DNA of 64,000 nt, from positions 1 through 64,000 of the forward strand of contig JAEOTR010000023.1 of NCBI GenBank assembly GCA_016839705.1, read 5' to 3'. Of the stretch, positions 25,377 to 34,695 are shown piece by piece (the stretch's first letter is position 1; the number at the start of each line of letters is the position of its first letter). The stretch is from Promethearchaeota archaeon. Lineage in GTDB: Archaea > Asgardarchaeota > Lokiarchaeia > Sigyniarchaeales > SOKP01. The notes under the pieces are model-generated. The model was not told the origin of the DNA. It searched no databases and was given only the letters and a program-made list of their open reading frames with translations. A program made the translations under genes and the position numbers.

Positions 25377-27620
25377 TTAATTTGGGATTAAATTGAAAAT
25401 TCCTTCGAGATTTTTAGAAATTGCTTCTTTAGTATATAGTAAAGGAACATATTTCCCTCTTAACCATAGTTTCATCAAATCGTTGTAATGCTTATGGAAA
25501 GGTAAACCAGATTGACCTCCAGGAATAACTCCGATAGATTTATCCCAATCAGATAAATCATGAATATGTCGGAATGAGGGCCCCACAATGTTTTCATAAT
25601 TATTCATTGGATCAAATGAACCATTACATAGAGTATTTCCATCCCCTCCAATTTTAAATGGCCCAATATTTAACATTTTAGCTTCCTCATTTGCCTGAGA
25701 AAATGGGTGAGTTAGAACCACTTTATGAAGATTTCCCCATTTCCATTTATTAATATCTGATGATAATCTCTCTGATAAGAACATAATTGTATTTTCTAAT
25801 GCAGCTAATAATTTTTCCTCAAGTTCTTCATTGTTATCACCATAAATCTTAAATAATCTTTTGAGCTCGAATGGATTTGATGTTAAATAGATATCGAAGA
25901 GCTCCTTTCCGATTAGGGGAACTAATATTATTCTTAAAGATTCTTGGAACCAAATTTTGTAAATAGTTCCTGCCACCGTATTTTTCGTAAGGTAATAATC
26001 CCAGTTTTCTAATAAAGTAATAACCTCCCTTAGTTGATTGGATTGTACTTTACCTTTGACATAATTAAGCATTATAGGTAATAACTCCTGTGCTTCTTCA
26101 GTAAAAAGATCTAATTGAAAACTCTTAAAATCTTCAAACGAAAATTTTTCTTTTCCTTGAAGTAATTTTTTGATCCTCAATTGTCGGTAAGGTCTATTAC
26201 TATCCTGAGCTAATAATACACCGTTAGGTGCTTTTTCTTCATTATAATTAGCAGTATACACAAACCCATAATCCGGGTTATATATTGAAAACATCTTCTC
26301 GAATGGTACAAGATCACTCCAATTATATTTCTCATCGGTCCCAGGAGTTACCATTGCTCCATCTCCAAATCTACGTTGAGGAAGCCTTCCTCCATGTTGA
26401 TGACCAATGTTCCCTTCCACATCACCATATATGAAATTTTGAGGTGTAACCGTTATTTTACCTACTGCTTCACGAAACTCCTCCCAATTAGATGCCGAAT
26501 TTATCATTCTAAAGCCTTCTAACGAATCCTCTAAATTTGCAATATAACTGGTCCACTTCATAGCATATTTTCCAGGGAGCTTAATTTTATGAGTTTTGGT
26601 TTCAAGTTCGAGATATTTCATAATTGGTCCAAATTTAGTTAATTTTACTTTATAATCAAGCGGACTAGAAGAACCTTGAATGCTTATTGGTTCATTAACT
26701 ACCTCAAAATCGACCCATTTGCCATTATACATGTATTGATTTTTATTTTCTGGATTAATCTCGAGCTTGAACAAGTCAACATTATCTGTGTGTACTGTAG
26801 TAGCTCCCCACGCAATTTTATCATTGTGACCTAAAATGATAACTGGAACACCTGGAAATGATGACCCAATGGAATTAAAATCAGAGCAACTTAAATGCAT
26901 GAGTATCCAAATTGATGGCAAAGTGAGATTTAAGTGTGGATCATTAGCAAATAAAACTGATCCTGAATTTGATTTGTTGGGGCTAACAACCCATCCGTTA
27001 CTTCCCTTAGATCTATCAATCTTTGCTCCAGAATAGAGGGGGATTATTTTATCTGCCATTTCAACCCCTAAATCCATAATTAAATGCTCCCGTAATAATT
27101 CTAGAGTATAACTCCAACCTCCCAAACCCCATTCAATTAAACTCATAATCCTAAGCGAATCTTCCAGAGTCCATACTTGAGGTTTAATATTAATAATGGC
27201 AAATTCGAGAGGTAGGTTTTCCAAGGCCTTTTGAATTCCAACATTTACACCTTTTACATATGATTTTAAACCTTGGAAGATTTCGTTATTTGGGTTTTTT
27301 CTTAAATTTTCCACACTTCTCTTTGCGATTCGATGCAATCCAAGTGTACGATAATGCTTGTCTCGATCTAATGTTGCTTCACCAACAATTTCTGATAATT
27401 CCCCAGAAGTGACTCTCCTAAAAAATTCCAATTGCCATAATCTATGGGAAGCATGGATATAACCTTGAGCAAAATAAGCATCATTTGCAGATTTAGCATA
27501 AATATGCGGGATACCCCATTTATCCCACAATATCTCAACCTCATCTTGAATCCCTTCTACTTTTTCGATCCCAGATACAGAAGGAAAAGCATTCTTCGCA
27601 ATGTTTAATAAATCTTCCAT
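25377..27620 (-). CDS. Penicillin acylase-family amidohydrolase (Ntn hydrolase)
   Basis: 747 residues, precursor of a two-chain N-terminal nucleophile hydrolase that cleaves amides such as acyl-homoserine lactones, penicillins or N-acyl amino acids. The alpha part contains IPHIYAKSANDAYFAQGYIHA; the autoproteolysis site is G-SNGWVVSPNKS (Ser about residue 210 becomes the nucleophile), followed by FANDPHL, GHNDKIAWGAT and, near the C-terminus, GGQSGLPFHKHYNDL. No clear signal peptide, unlike bacterial periplasmic members, so it may act in the cytoplasm. It lies between two acyl-CoA dehydrogenase genes on the same strand, which hints at an N-acyl or fatty-amide substrate (inference). Confidence 0.9.
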   Translation of the reverse strand: MEDLLNIAKNAFPSVSGIEKVEGIQDEVEILWDKWGIPHIYAKSANDAYFAQGYIHASHRLWQLEFFRRVTSGELSEIVGEATLDRDKHYRTLGLHRIAKRSVENLRKNPNNEIFQGLKSYVKGVNVGIQKALENLPLEFAIINIKPQVWTLEDSLRIMSLIEWGLGGWSYTLELLREHLIMDLGVEMADKIIPLYSGAKIDRSKGSNGWVVSPNKSNSGSVLFANDPHLNLTLPSIWILMHLSCSDFNSIGSSFPGVPVIILGHNDKIAWGATTVHTDNVDLFKLEINPENKNQYMYNGKWVDFEVVNEPISIQGSSSPLDYKVKLTKFGPIMKYLELETKTHKIKLPGKYAMKWTSYIANLEDSLEGFRMINSASNWEEFREAVGKITVTPQNFIYGDVEGNIGHQHGGRLPQRRFGDGAMVTPGTDEKYNWSDLVPFEKMFSIYNPDYGFVYTANYNEEKAPNGVLLAQDSNRPYRQLRIKKLLQGKEKFSFEDFKSFQLDLFTEEAQELLPIMLNYVKGKVQSNQLREVITLLENWDYYLTKNTVAGTIYKIWFQESLRIILVPLIGKELFDIYLTSNPFELKRLFKIYGDNNEELEEKLLAALENTIMFLSERLSSDINKWKWGNLHKVVLTHPFSQANEEAKMLNIGPFKIGGDGNTLCNGSFDPMNNYENIVGPSFRHIHDLSDWDKSIGVIPGGQSGLPFHKHYNDLMKLWLRGKYVPLLYTKEAISKNLEGIFNLIPN

Positions 27621-27790
27621 TTTAAACTCTTCTCAAATTGGAATATGTATTTATTAATATTGAATGAGTTAAAAGGAATATCAAATAACAAAAGAATAAG
27701 GAAAAATAAGATTTTAGAGCATATAAAATCATTTAAAAATTCAAAGACCTTCAAAGATAGTATTTATTGGCTCTTCTTCTTAATTATCAA

Positions 27791-29044
27791 TTATGAAATT
27801 TTTTGCTTAATAACGTCTTTTGCTTTTTTTAATTTTTCTAAAGCATTAATATAATCCCCTTCCATAAATTGAAATATTGCATCATTCGCAGGTTTTACTA
27901 ACTCATTTCTCTCCTCGTCATTTAGTTTAGAGAGATTAGTAATTAGTTCTTGACCAATATTAATAGCTTTAGCCCAAATTGATTTAAAATTTTTCGGTAA
28001 TCTTGGAATTCTACTCTCTGTACTAGAAAGGGATCTGAATTTTTTATGGGGTTCTTTTTGATACCAATAAGCTACACTTGAATAATCATTTTCAAAATTA
28101 TTGGCGTGGCCATGTTCAATAGTCCATTTAATATTTTTTTTAAACCTTATGGAATCCTGAATAAACCATCGATACATGGCATTGTTCCCAGAATAATTTT
28201 TATTTTCGATTAGGTGGAATCCTGAAAAAGGACGGCAAAACTCCATTTGTGGGCTAGCTCCACCACCAAAAATTTCCTCTGTCCCTGTTCCATGTATAGA
28301 TGGAGACCATATCTCATCATCAATAAATATCATATCATCTCCTTCGCCATACCATCCTCCTGCAATATTATCAATACAGAGAAATAGACCAACTAATTTT
28401 CCATCTCCCTCAGTATCTAAAATTACATAATTATCATATCCAGTTATATTCTTACCTGGCCATAGCTGTTTATTTATATCGTTTTCTGTAATCGCGTTAG
28501 AAGTTTTGGTTAACTTTTCTCTATTCCAATACGCATGAAAATATCCAATTTCCTCTGGAAATTGTTCATCTAAAATATCATAGTCAATATGATACCATAA
28601 CGATCCATATACACCACCAAAAGTAGAAGAAGATTGATTTTCTATTTCTATTCTCGCTTTATTAGAAAATGGCATAGGAAAATATGTATTAAACCCATAA
28701 CTGCCCCCGATACCTTTATTTACAGTAATCATTAATGAATTAATTTCACGGACTCTACAATTACCAATTAGAAAAAAATCTCCAAAAGGCACTTCCACCG
28801 ATGGATTTTTCTCATTATCCCAGTATATTTTTATGATTGCTCCCCTGAAATCTAATGGATTTTGAAGGATCATGGTGAAATAAATATGTTTAATTATACC
28901 AGGACCTTCAATTTCTGCCAAGATTTTAGTGGAATTACCTTTAATACGTAAATAATCTTGATTTCCTCCTGATTTGTCCCAACTTGAAATTCTTTTGCTA
29001 GCTTTTTTACTTAGTTTAAATATATCAAAACCATTAAAATACAT
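27791..29044 (-). CDS. DUF2961 / GH172-like protein
   Basis: 417 residues of the DUF2961 family, now glycoside hydrolase family 172 (difructose anhydride or arabinofuranan-active enzymes). Family landmarks: RISSWDKSGGNQDYLRI at the N-terminus, LAEIEGPGIIKHIYFT, VEVPFGDFFL, GGGASPQMEFCRPFSGFH in the middle, and FKKNIKWTIEHGHANN. No signal peptide is visible, so it would be intracellular or exported by another route. Together with the penicillin-acylase-like hydrolase it is bracketed by two acyl-CoA dehydrogenases; no sugar gene is near. Confidence 0.85.
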   Translation of the reverse strand: MYFNGFDIFKLSKKASKRISSWDKSGGNQDYLRIKGNSTKILAEIEGPGIIKHIYFTMILQNPLDFRGAIIKIYWDNEKNPSVEVPFGDFFLIGNCRVREINSLMITVNKGIGGSYGFNTYFPMPFSNKARIEIENQSSSTFGGVYGSLWYHIDYDILDEQFPEEIGYFHAYWNREKLTKTSNAITENDINKQLWPGKNITGYDNYVILDTEGDGKLVGLFLCIDNIAGGWYGEGDDMIFIDDEIWSPSIHGTGTEEIFGGGASPQMEFCRPFSGFHLIENKNYSGNNAMYRWFIQDSIRFKKNIKWTIEHGHANNFENDYSSVAYWYQKEPHKKFRSLSSTESRIPRLPKNFKSIWAKAINIGQELITNLSKLNDEERNELVKPANDAIFQFMEGDYINALEKLKKAKDVIKQKIS

Positions 29045-29218
29045 ATTAGACCTATTTTATTGCTGTAAAATATCATAATGAATGAATTAATTATAATTAA
29101 ATCTTATTCTAAATCTTCCATATTTAACTCCATTCAGATTAAAATATGTAATTATTAATACTCTAGGAATTAAATGGAGATTCAAAAGAAAAAAAGAAAT
29201 AAAAGAGAAAATTAAAGC

Positions 29219-30502
29219 TTAGAGCATCTTAAAGAGCTGTCGTAGAGCCATACTCATAATATATTGCTGAATTTGCCTACTTCCTCCAAGAATTTCTTGT
29301 ATTCTTGAAATATTTACGTAATCATGCATCAAAGTGTTATCTGACAATCCAGCACCCCCCATTAAATTAGCAGCTTCATAACATACCTCTTTTGAAAGGT
29401 TTGTGGTATGATATTTAAATTGGGATGCACTGGCCACCATCGCTCGTGAGATATTTCCAGGTATTTTTCCCGCAAATTTCTCCATTTTATCATCATAAGC
29501 TTCCGCAAACTTCAACAACCCTAATGTTAAATTCGTTGTTCTTGCCCAAAGATCAGTTAATAAGAATCCAACTCCTTGGAATTTTAGAATTTCTTGATCA
29601 AACTGTTTTCGTAAATTGGCATAAATCGCAGCATGAGAAACAGCTCCCCAGCATTGGGCAATAGCACCAATTGCTATTCCTAGTCTTTCAGGCACTAATC
29701 CTTCAAAAAGATGCTCCCTTCCTTTGCCCACCCCGCCTAATACATATTCTTTGGGTACTCTTAAGTCTTCAAGAAGTTCATGACCCAAATATAATTTCGG
29801 TACCCACGGGATATTTACCCTTTCACACTTCCAGCCCTCCCAAGATGTATCAACTAAAAATTGTGCCATTAAATTACCATTATTCTGTTCTGCTGTCGCG
29901 TAAACAACCGCCCATTTTGATTTGGGAGCATTAGTGTTAAATACTTTCTCACCATTTAGAATAAATGAGCCATCTTCCTGTTCATCGCAAGTAGTCAATT
30001 GATGCACTGCATCTGAACCTCTTTCCGGTTCTGTGATACAAATACATCCTGATACCTTTCCTGTAGCAAGATCTTCTAATGCTTCTAATCTAGCAGGTAT
30101 ATTTTCATGATGTTCTAATATAGGATTAATTGCTAAAACGGTTGCTCCACTTCCCATTGCAAATTGAGGATCAAACATATCAATCGCAAAATATCGAAGA
30201 AGATCCGCAGTCATTCCATGATAATCATAATTTATATCAATCATTTCAAAATTATGCGCTCGAGTAATATATCCTTCTGCCCCAAATGCAGGGATCCAAT
30301 CATAAATATCTTCTTCTGGACCATGAGTGATTCCATTTTTTTTCTCGAATCTTAGACAAAACTTTTGAACTTTCTTTAAATGATTAAATTGTTCAGGAGA
30401 TAAGATTGCCATTAAGTTATTATTTAAGAAATTGTAGCGATTTTTTAGGCTGAGTTTATCTAAAATCTCGTCATTTATGACTTTATTCATATATTTAGAC
30501 AT
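29219..30502 (-). CDS. Acyl-CoA dehydrogenase family protein (paralogue 2)
   Basis: 427 residues, clearly homologous over its whole length to the protein at 24019, from NDEILDKLSLKNRYNF onward. The same landmarks occur: GCICITEPERGSDAVH, FNTNAPKSKW, LMGGAGLSDNTLMHDYVNISRIQEILGGSRQIQ. Like its paralogue it has Gly instead of Glu at the MCAD catalytic position (LGGS for YEGT). Probably acts on a different chain length or branched substrate. Start at ATG 30502; an ATG four codons later is possible. Confidence 0.9.
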   Translation of the reverse strand: MSKYMNKVINDEILDKLSLKNRYNFLNNNLMAILSPEQFNHLKKVQKFCLRFEKKNGITHGPEEDIYDWIPAFGAEGYITRAHNFEMIDINYDYHGMTADLLRYFAIDMFDPQFAMGSGATVLAINPILEHHENIPARLEALEDLATGKVSGCICITEPERGSDAVHQLTTCDEQEDGSFILNGEKVFNTNAPKSKWAVVYATAEQNNGNLMAQFLVDTSWEGWKCERVNIPWVPKLYLGHELLEDLRVPKEYVLGGVGKGREHLFEGLVPERLGIAIGAIAQCWGAVSHAAIYANLRKQFDQEILKFQGVGFLLTDLWARTTNLTLGLLKFAEAYDDKMEKFAGKIPGNISRAMVASASQFKYHTTNLSKEVCYEAANLMGGAGLSDNTLMHDYVNISRIQEILGGSRQIQQYIMSMALRQLFKML

Positions 30503-30679
30503 ACCTTTTACCCCTCTAGTTTATTAAAATTGTAAATACTATTCATGAAAAAAGTAATTTTAATTTTTGGTTTTCTAAAATAATTTGATTCAATATTGCA
30601 AATTGTTTTACTTTTTTTTAAATCCTTATTTATAGAATGATTAATATTGTTCCGTTTTCATTTTGAATATTCAATACAT

Positions 30680-31432
30680 TCAACAAATTAGTTTTTGTAG
30701 TCTGTTTGAAAATCTCTTTGATATAATAAGAGCCGTTTCGAACGGACAATTATTTTTAAACTGAATAACTGAAATAAAATGTTCATCAATTCCTATTAAG
30801 GATAGAACTCCAAATTTTTCGAGGGATATAAGCTCATTAACTCTATAATTCCCTGAAAGAAACCTACCTTCTAATAGCTTAATAATTTCTGAAACCACAT
30901 TTGGCTGTAAATTAGAAACAATAACCCTCCCAGTCTGAGTTAGTAGCGCAGAAGCTACAACGAAAGAAGAAAAAGTGTGTAATTCATTGAAAATCCCCAG
31001 TAAATCTCTTTTCACATCTTCTGAGACTAATTGATTTCCGGTTTCCATTATTTTATTGATATTATGCTCAAAATCGAAAAACTGAGAAATCTCACCATCA
31101 AAATTATCAGTTAATCGATTGAGATCAAATTTATTCAAAAATTGATTTTTAATTTCTCTCAATTGGTTTCTAAGTTCAACTAAATTATCTGTTCTATCGC
31201 TAAACAAGGCAAAAAGCAATTCATCACTCTTAATCTTCTCAATTTCAAATATAAAGCGAAAAAGGCCTACTTCTATTTCAGATAATTCTTCTGTTTTTAG
31301 GGTTTGCTTAACAAATGAAAATATCGCACTGAGAAAGCTGCTAGTTAATTTAACGTTAAATATATCTTCATAAGTTTTATAAAAGATTAATTCACCTGTG
31401 TTGCCTTTCATTATGAAGATATTCTTAATCAT
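30680..31432 (-). CDS. Longin-like plus roadblock-like protein (Asgard eukaryotic-signature type)
   Basis: 250 residues. The first ~110 have the longin pattern (IKNIFIMKGNTGELIFY strand pair, amphipathic helix SSFLSAIFSFVKQTL, then strands FRFIFEIEKIKSDELLFALFSD and two helices). The last ~100 fit a roadblock/LC7-like domain (ASALLTQTGRVIVSN, FGVLSLIGIDEHFISVIQF). Such domains bind and regulate small GTPases in eukaryotes and are abundant in Asgard archaea. The combination suggests a GTPase partner or exchange-factor-like scaffold; four small GTPases are in the window. Start at ATG 31432. No membrane segment. Confidence 0.65.
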   Translation of the reverse strand: MIKNIFIMKGNTGELIFYKTYEDIFNVKLTSSFLSAIFSFVKQTLKTEELSEIEVGLFRFIFEIEKIKSDELLFALFSDRTDNLVELRNQLREIKNQFLNKFDLNRLTDNFDGEISQFFDFEHNINKIMETGNQLVSEDVKRDLLGIFNELHTFSSFVVASALLTQTGRVIVSNLQPNVVSEIIKLLEGRFLSGNYRVNELISLEKFGVLSLIGIDEHFISVIQFKNNCPFETALIISKRFSNRLQKLIC

Positions 31433-31662
31433 GGAACCCAGACTTTTCTATTCAAAAGATTTTAAAAAACCTTGTTATTTCTCTAAAAAAAGTTCAGATA
31501 TAAAAATCCTTTTATTAATCCCTTTCTTAAGGCAAACGCAACAGACATTTAACTTTTCGTTTCTTTAATCTCACGACATTTATCGAGAAAACGCTTTAAG
31601 TTCGTAATTAATTTAAGAGTATTTGCTTTTTATAGAAAACTAATCGATTCAGCCCTAATACT

Positions 31663-32412
31663 CTAAAATCCATCAAATTTAGCCCATTCATCTTCTTCGT
31701 CAGATTCATCCTCATCATCAGTATAATCTTCAACCGTACTGCTTTTATAGCTCTCTGTTACATCTTCCTCAAATTCTTCAAATTCATCTTCAAATGTAAT
31801 TGATTGTTCTAGATCAGTTATAACATCAGCTGATACCTTTATTTCAGGAACAGGTTCTTTAACCGGCTTTTTCTTTTCAACTAATTTTAGATAATCTCCA
31901 TGAATCTTGATAGTTATTGGAGTTTCCTCTTGGAGAAGTCTAACAACGACTTCTTCACTCTGGGAGGAGTCATGAGGCAAGCGTATTGCTAAAGCACGCG
32001 ATCCTTCAAATACGCCACTGATAATTTCTACAGTATCACCTTCTTCTAAGTATTCTGTCACACTCCTTGGCAATAAGACATGTTTAAGTTCACTTAATTC
32101 AATATTCTGAACAATCCTTCCTTTAATGTGTGGAATTCCTTGAACAGCTATTTGAACCTCTCTCTTAGTGGGTGCTTCGAAAAAAATGTAACCCGGTAAT
32201 AATGGAGAAACAAGCATGGCTCTAATATCAGGAATTGTATCAAGTATTTTAAATCGATAGAAAATTTGTCTGAGGATATTGCTTTCTTGGTTAATTGTAG
32301 TCCTTACAGCAAATAGGGTAGTAAGATCTTCCGCATCTTCTATAATTAGGGTTTCATCAAACTTAATTTCTTCTTCCTCATTCCTTGAAATATCTTCTTC
32401 TTGATCTGCCAC
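31663..32412 (-). CDS. spt5: Transcription elongation factor Spt5 (NusG-like) with long acidic C-terminus
   Basis: Binds RNA polymerase with Spt4 and promotes processivity. 249 residues versus about 150 in most archaea. After an acidic N-terminal stretch, the NGN domain spans about 30-110 (TTLFAVRTTINQES, LLPGYIFFEAPTK), the KOW domain about 113-170 (GDTVEIISGVFEGSRALA), and the last ~70 residues are a strongly acidic, Asp/Glu-rich tail. No L11 gene follows, unlike many archaea. The convergent side (230 bp to 31432) contains nothing I recognise. Confidence 0.9.
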   Translation of the reverse strand: MADQEEDISRNEEEEIKFDETLIIEDAEDLTTLFAVRTTINQESNILRQIFYRFKILDTIPDIRAMLVSPLLPGYIFFEAPTKREVQIAVQGIPHIKGRIVQNIELSELKHVLLPRSVTEYLEEGDTVEIISGVFEGSRALAIRLPHDSSQSEEVVVRLLQEETPITIKIHGDYLKLVEKKKPVKEPVPEIKVSADVITDLEQSITFEDEFEEFEEDVTESYKSSTVEDYTDDEDESDEEDEWAKFDGF

Positions 32413-32586
32413 TTTTTCTCACGAATCTCATTTGAATTTAGGTTTTTAAAAGATTTATTAGAAAAATAAGTATATGCTAGTATGGGAATACTAAATTATA
32501 AAATTTTGCTTTTTAATTAGAAGTCAATAGTGGTGATTCCAACCAATAGAAGCATACTTTTATGGAAGAATAGTTGTAATTGGGGA

Positions 32587-32976
32587 TTAAAATTGAATAT
32601 TATTAATATCTAAAATATCAGGAACTTTATTATTTCGCTCAAGCCAGGAAATCTCAGCTCTTGTATATCTCCATGATATTTCACATTTCCCTAACTTATC
32701 TTTGCTTTCAGTCTCCCATTCCCACGGGTTTATAATTACTAAGTCTCCACGCCGAATCCATACTCGCTTTTTTATTTTACCACGAATTCTTCCTACTCTA
32801 TGCTTTCCATCTTCACAAAAAACTCGCATTCTCTCGCCACCGAGAATTTCAACAACAACTCCAAACATTTCTCCTAATCTTTTACTCGGGTATTTAACTC
32901 TTGTAATAACGGGTGGTGTATATCCTCCTCTTCCTCCTTTTCCCCTTTTTACTTCTTTCCCTTTTTTTTTAGCCAT
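32587..32976 (-). CDS. eif1a: Translation initiation factor aIF1A
   Basis: S1/OB-fold factor of the small ribosomal subunit. 129 residues with a basic N-terminal tail (KKKGKEVKRGKGGRGG), the OB domain GVVVEILGGERMRVFCEDG, RIRGKIKKRVWIRRGDLVIINPWEW, and a helical C-terminus. All parts are collinear with eukaryotic eIF1A. ATG at 32976; promoter and a likely TATA lie in the 40 bp gap to the cupin gene. Confidence 0.95.
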   Translation of the reverse strand: MAKKKGKEVKRGKGGRGGYTPPVITRVKYPSKRLGEMFGVVVEILGGERMRVFCEDGKHRVGRIRGKIKKRVWIRRGDLVIINPWEWETESKDKLGKCEISWRYTRAEISWLERNNKVPDILDINNIQF

Positions 32977-33015
32977 AATATTATCTATCTTTTATTGTTA
33001 ATTAGATTTTTAAAT

Positions 33016-33351
33016 TCAAATTTTATCTTCGGGTTTATACTCTCCCTTTATAAAAATAATTTTTATTGGTTTTTCAGAATCATTTCTTATATTGTGCATT
33101 TCTTCAACTTCGCATAAAAACACACTCCCTTGAGGTGCAGCATATTCTTTATCATCAATTATCATTTTCCCATCCCCTTCAGCAAAATAGAAAGTTTCGT
33201 CTATAAACTTATGACCATGTGGTTTTTCACCCATTAGTTCACCAGGATTAAGTAAAATAATACCCCAATCGATAGAAGGGCCTCGCATTAAATATTTAAC
33301 ACCTGAGGTTCCACCTCGATATTCAAAATCGGTTTCATGTACTTTTTTAAT
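33016..33351 (-). CDS. Cupin-domain protein; probable AUU start
   Basis: 111 residues if started at ATT 33351-33349. Cupin motifs: GEKPHGHKFIDETFYFAEG (first metal box) and QGSVFLCEVEEMHNIRND (second), so a small metal-binding beta barrel of unknown substrate. The conserved N-terminal strand FEYRGGTSGVKYLMRGPSIDWG lies upstream of the first ATG (33288), showing that this ATG is internal. No ATG, GTG or TTG occurs between the upstream stop (33360) and that ATG, but GGTGA is placed 6 nt before ATT 33351. A frameshift is the alternative explanation. Confidence 0.75.
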   Translation of the reverse strand: MKKVHETDFEYRGGTSGVKYLMRGPSIDWGIILLNPGELMGEKPHGHKFIDETFYFAEGDGKMIIDDKEYAAPQGSVFLCEVEEMHNIRNDSEKPIKIIFIKGEYKPEDKI

Positions 33352-33496
33352 TTCAATTCACCAGAAGTGTAATTTATACTATGAGAAAAATTATCTAGAG
33401 TAAATTATAAATCTTATCTATTACAAAGAGATTCATAGTTTGATTTCTCTGTTAAAAAATATTGACGAATTCATCAATAGATAAGAGGTATGTAGT

Positions 33497-34684
33497 TTGA
33501 TTCCATCGTTTAATTTCACCACAATTCCACATATACTATTTGGTCCCAGAAAACTAAATGAACTTTTTGAAATTATTCCTAAATTCGGAAAAAATGTACT
33601 TTTCGTTATTGGTGAAAACTCACTTAAAAACTCAGGCAGATGGGATGCAATAGTAACTGAATTAATCCATAAATCACTTAATTATTATGAGATATCTATA
33701 ACAGGAGAACCCTCACCACGTCTTATTGATGATTCAGTTGGGAAATTTCAACACAAAAAGCTTGATTTAGTTATTAGTATAGGTGGGGGTAGCGTTATTG
33801 ATGCGGGAAAAGCAATATCTGCAATGATGTTTAAAAAAGATTCGATAAAAAACTATTTAGAAGGAATTGGTAATAAAATTCATGATGGAAAGAAACTCCC
33901 ATTCATTGCAATTCCTACAACCTCTGGTACAGGGAGCGAGGCTTCTAAAAATGCTGTCATCAGTGAAATTGGACCAAAAGGGTTTAAAAAATCCTTACGA
34001 CATGATAACTTAATTCCCAACCTTTCGATTATAGATCCTGAATTGATGATCTCTTGCCCCCCCTCAATTTCAGCTGCTTGCGGTATGGATGCCTTAACTC
34101 AACTAATTGAGGCGTATGTATCACCTAAAGGAAATCCGATAACAGACGCTTTAGCGATCAATGGAATGAAATTTATGTGTGAAAATTTATTAAAGGCATG
34201 TTCATTAGGAGCATCCAATATTAAGGTGCGAACTGCAATGGCATATGGATCGCTTATTTCTGGAATTACTCTTGCTAATGCCGGTTTAGGCATTGTTCAC
34301 GGATTAGCTTCTTCAATTGGAGGATATTTTGATATACCACACGGCGTCGTTTGTGGAACTTTATTATCTGAAGCTTCCAAAATGAATATAAAAAAGCTAG
34401 AAGAAATGGGAGTTAGTGGGAGGGAAGCGTTAAGAAAATATGCCCAAGTTGGTGCTTTAATAAAGGGAAAAAATACTGTTGAAAACCGCGATATTAAAGA
34501 TCACTGTTCAAATTTAATCAACACTCTTAATGATTGGACTGACCAATTAAAATTAGATCGATTAGGTAAATATTGTATTATTATAGATGATGTTGATAAA
34601 ATTCTTAATAAAACGGGAATAAAAAACAATCCTGTTAATTTAAACCGAGAGGAGATTAGATCTATTATAATGAATCGACTTTAG
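33497..34684 (+). CDS. Iron-containing alcohol dehydrogenase
   Basis: Group III NAD(P)-dependent dehydrogenase, 395 residues. N-terminal nucleotide-binding part with SIGGGSVIDAGKA (around 93-105) and PTTSGTGSEAS (around 138-148); the C-terminal domain holds the metal ligands Asp (GMDALTQLIEAYVS), His in GIVHGLASSIGG and His in FDIPHGVVCG. Likely reduces aldehydes or ketones or oxidises alcohols; substrate not deducible. TTG start at 33497 follows AGGT at about 8 nt. Convergent with the GTPase gene (11 bp). Confidence 0.93.
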   Translation: MIPSFNFTTIPHILFGPRKLNELFEIIPKFGKNVLFVIGENSLKNSGRWDAIVTELIHKSLNYYEISITGEPSPRLIDDSVGKFQHKKLDLVISIGGGSVIDAGKAISAMMFKKDSIKNYLEGIGNKIHDGKKLPFIAIPTTSGTGSEASKNAVISEIGPKGFKKSLRHDNLIPNLSIIDPELMISCPPSISAACGMDALTQLIEAYVSPKGNPITDALAINGMKFMCENLLKACSLGASNIKVRTAMAYGSLISGITLANAGLGIVHGLASSIGGYFDIPHGVVCGTLLSEASKMNIKKLEEMGVSGREALRKYAQVGALIKGKNTVENRDIKDHCSNLINTLNDWTDQLKLDRLGKYCIIIDDVDKILNKTGIKNNPVNLNREEIRSIIMNRL

Positions 34685-34695
34685 TTAATTTGGTA

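Noticed and set aside
27645..27854. 69-codon plus-strand frame starting MYLLILNELKG
   Set aside because: It overlaps the 3' end of the GH172-like gene antisense, is very AT-rich (Lys/Asn/Ile/Phe) and lacks any recognised motif.
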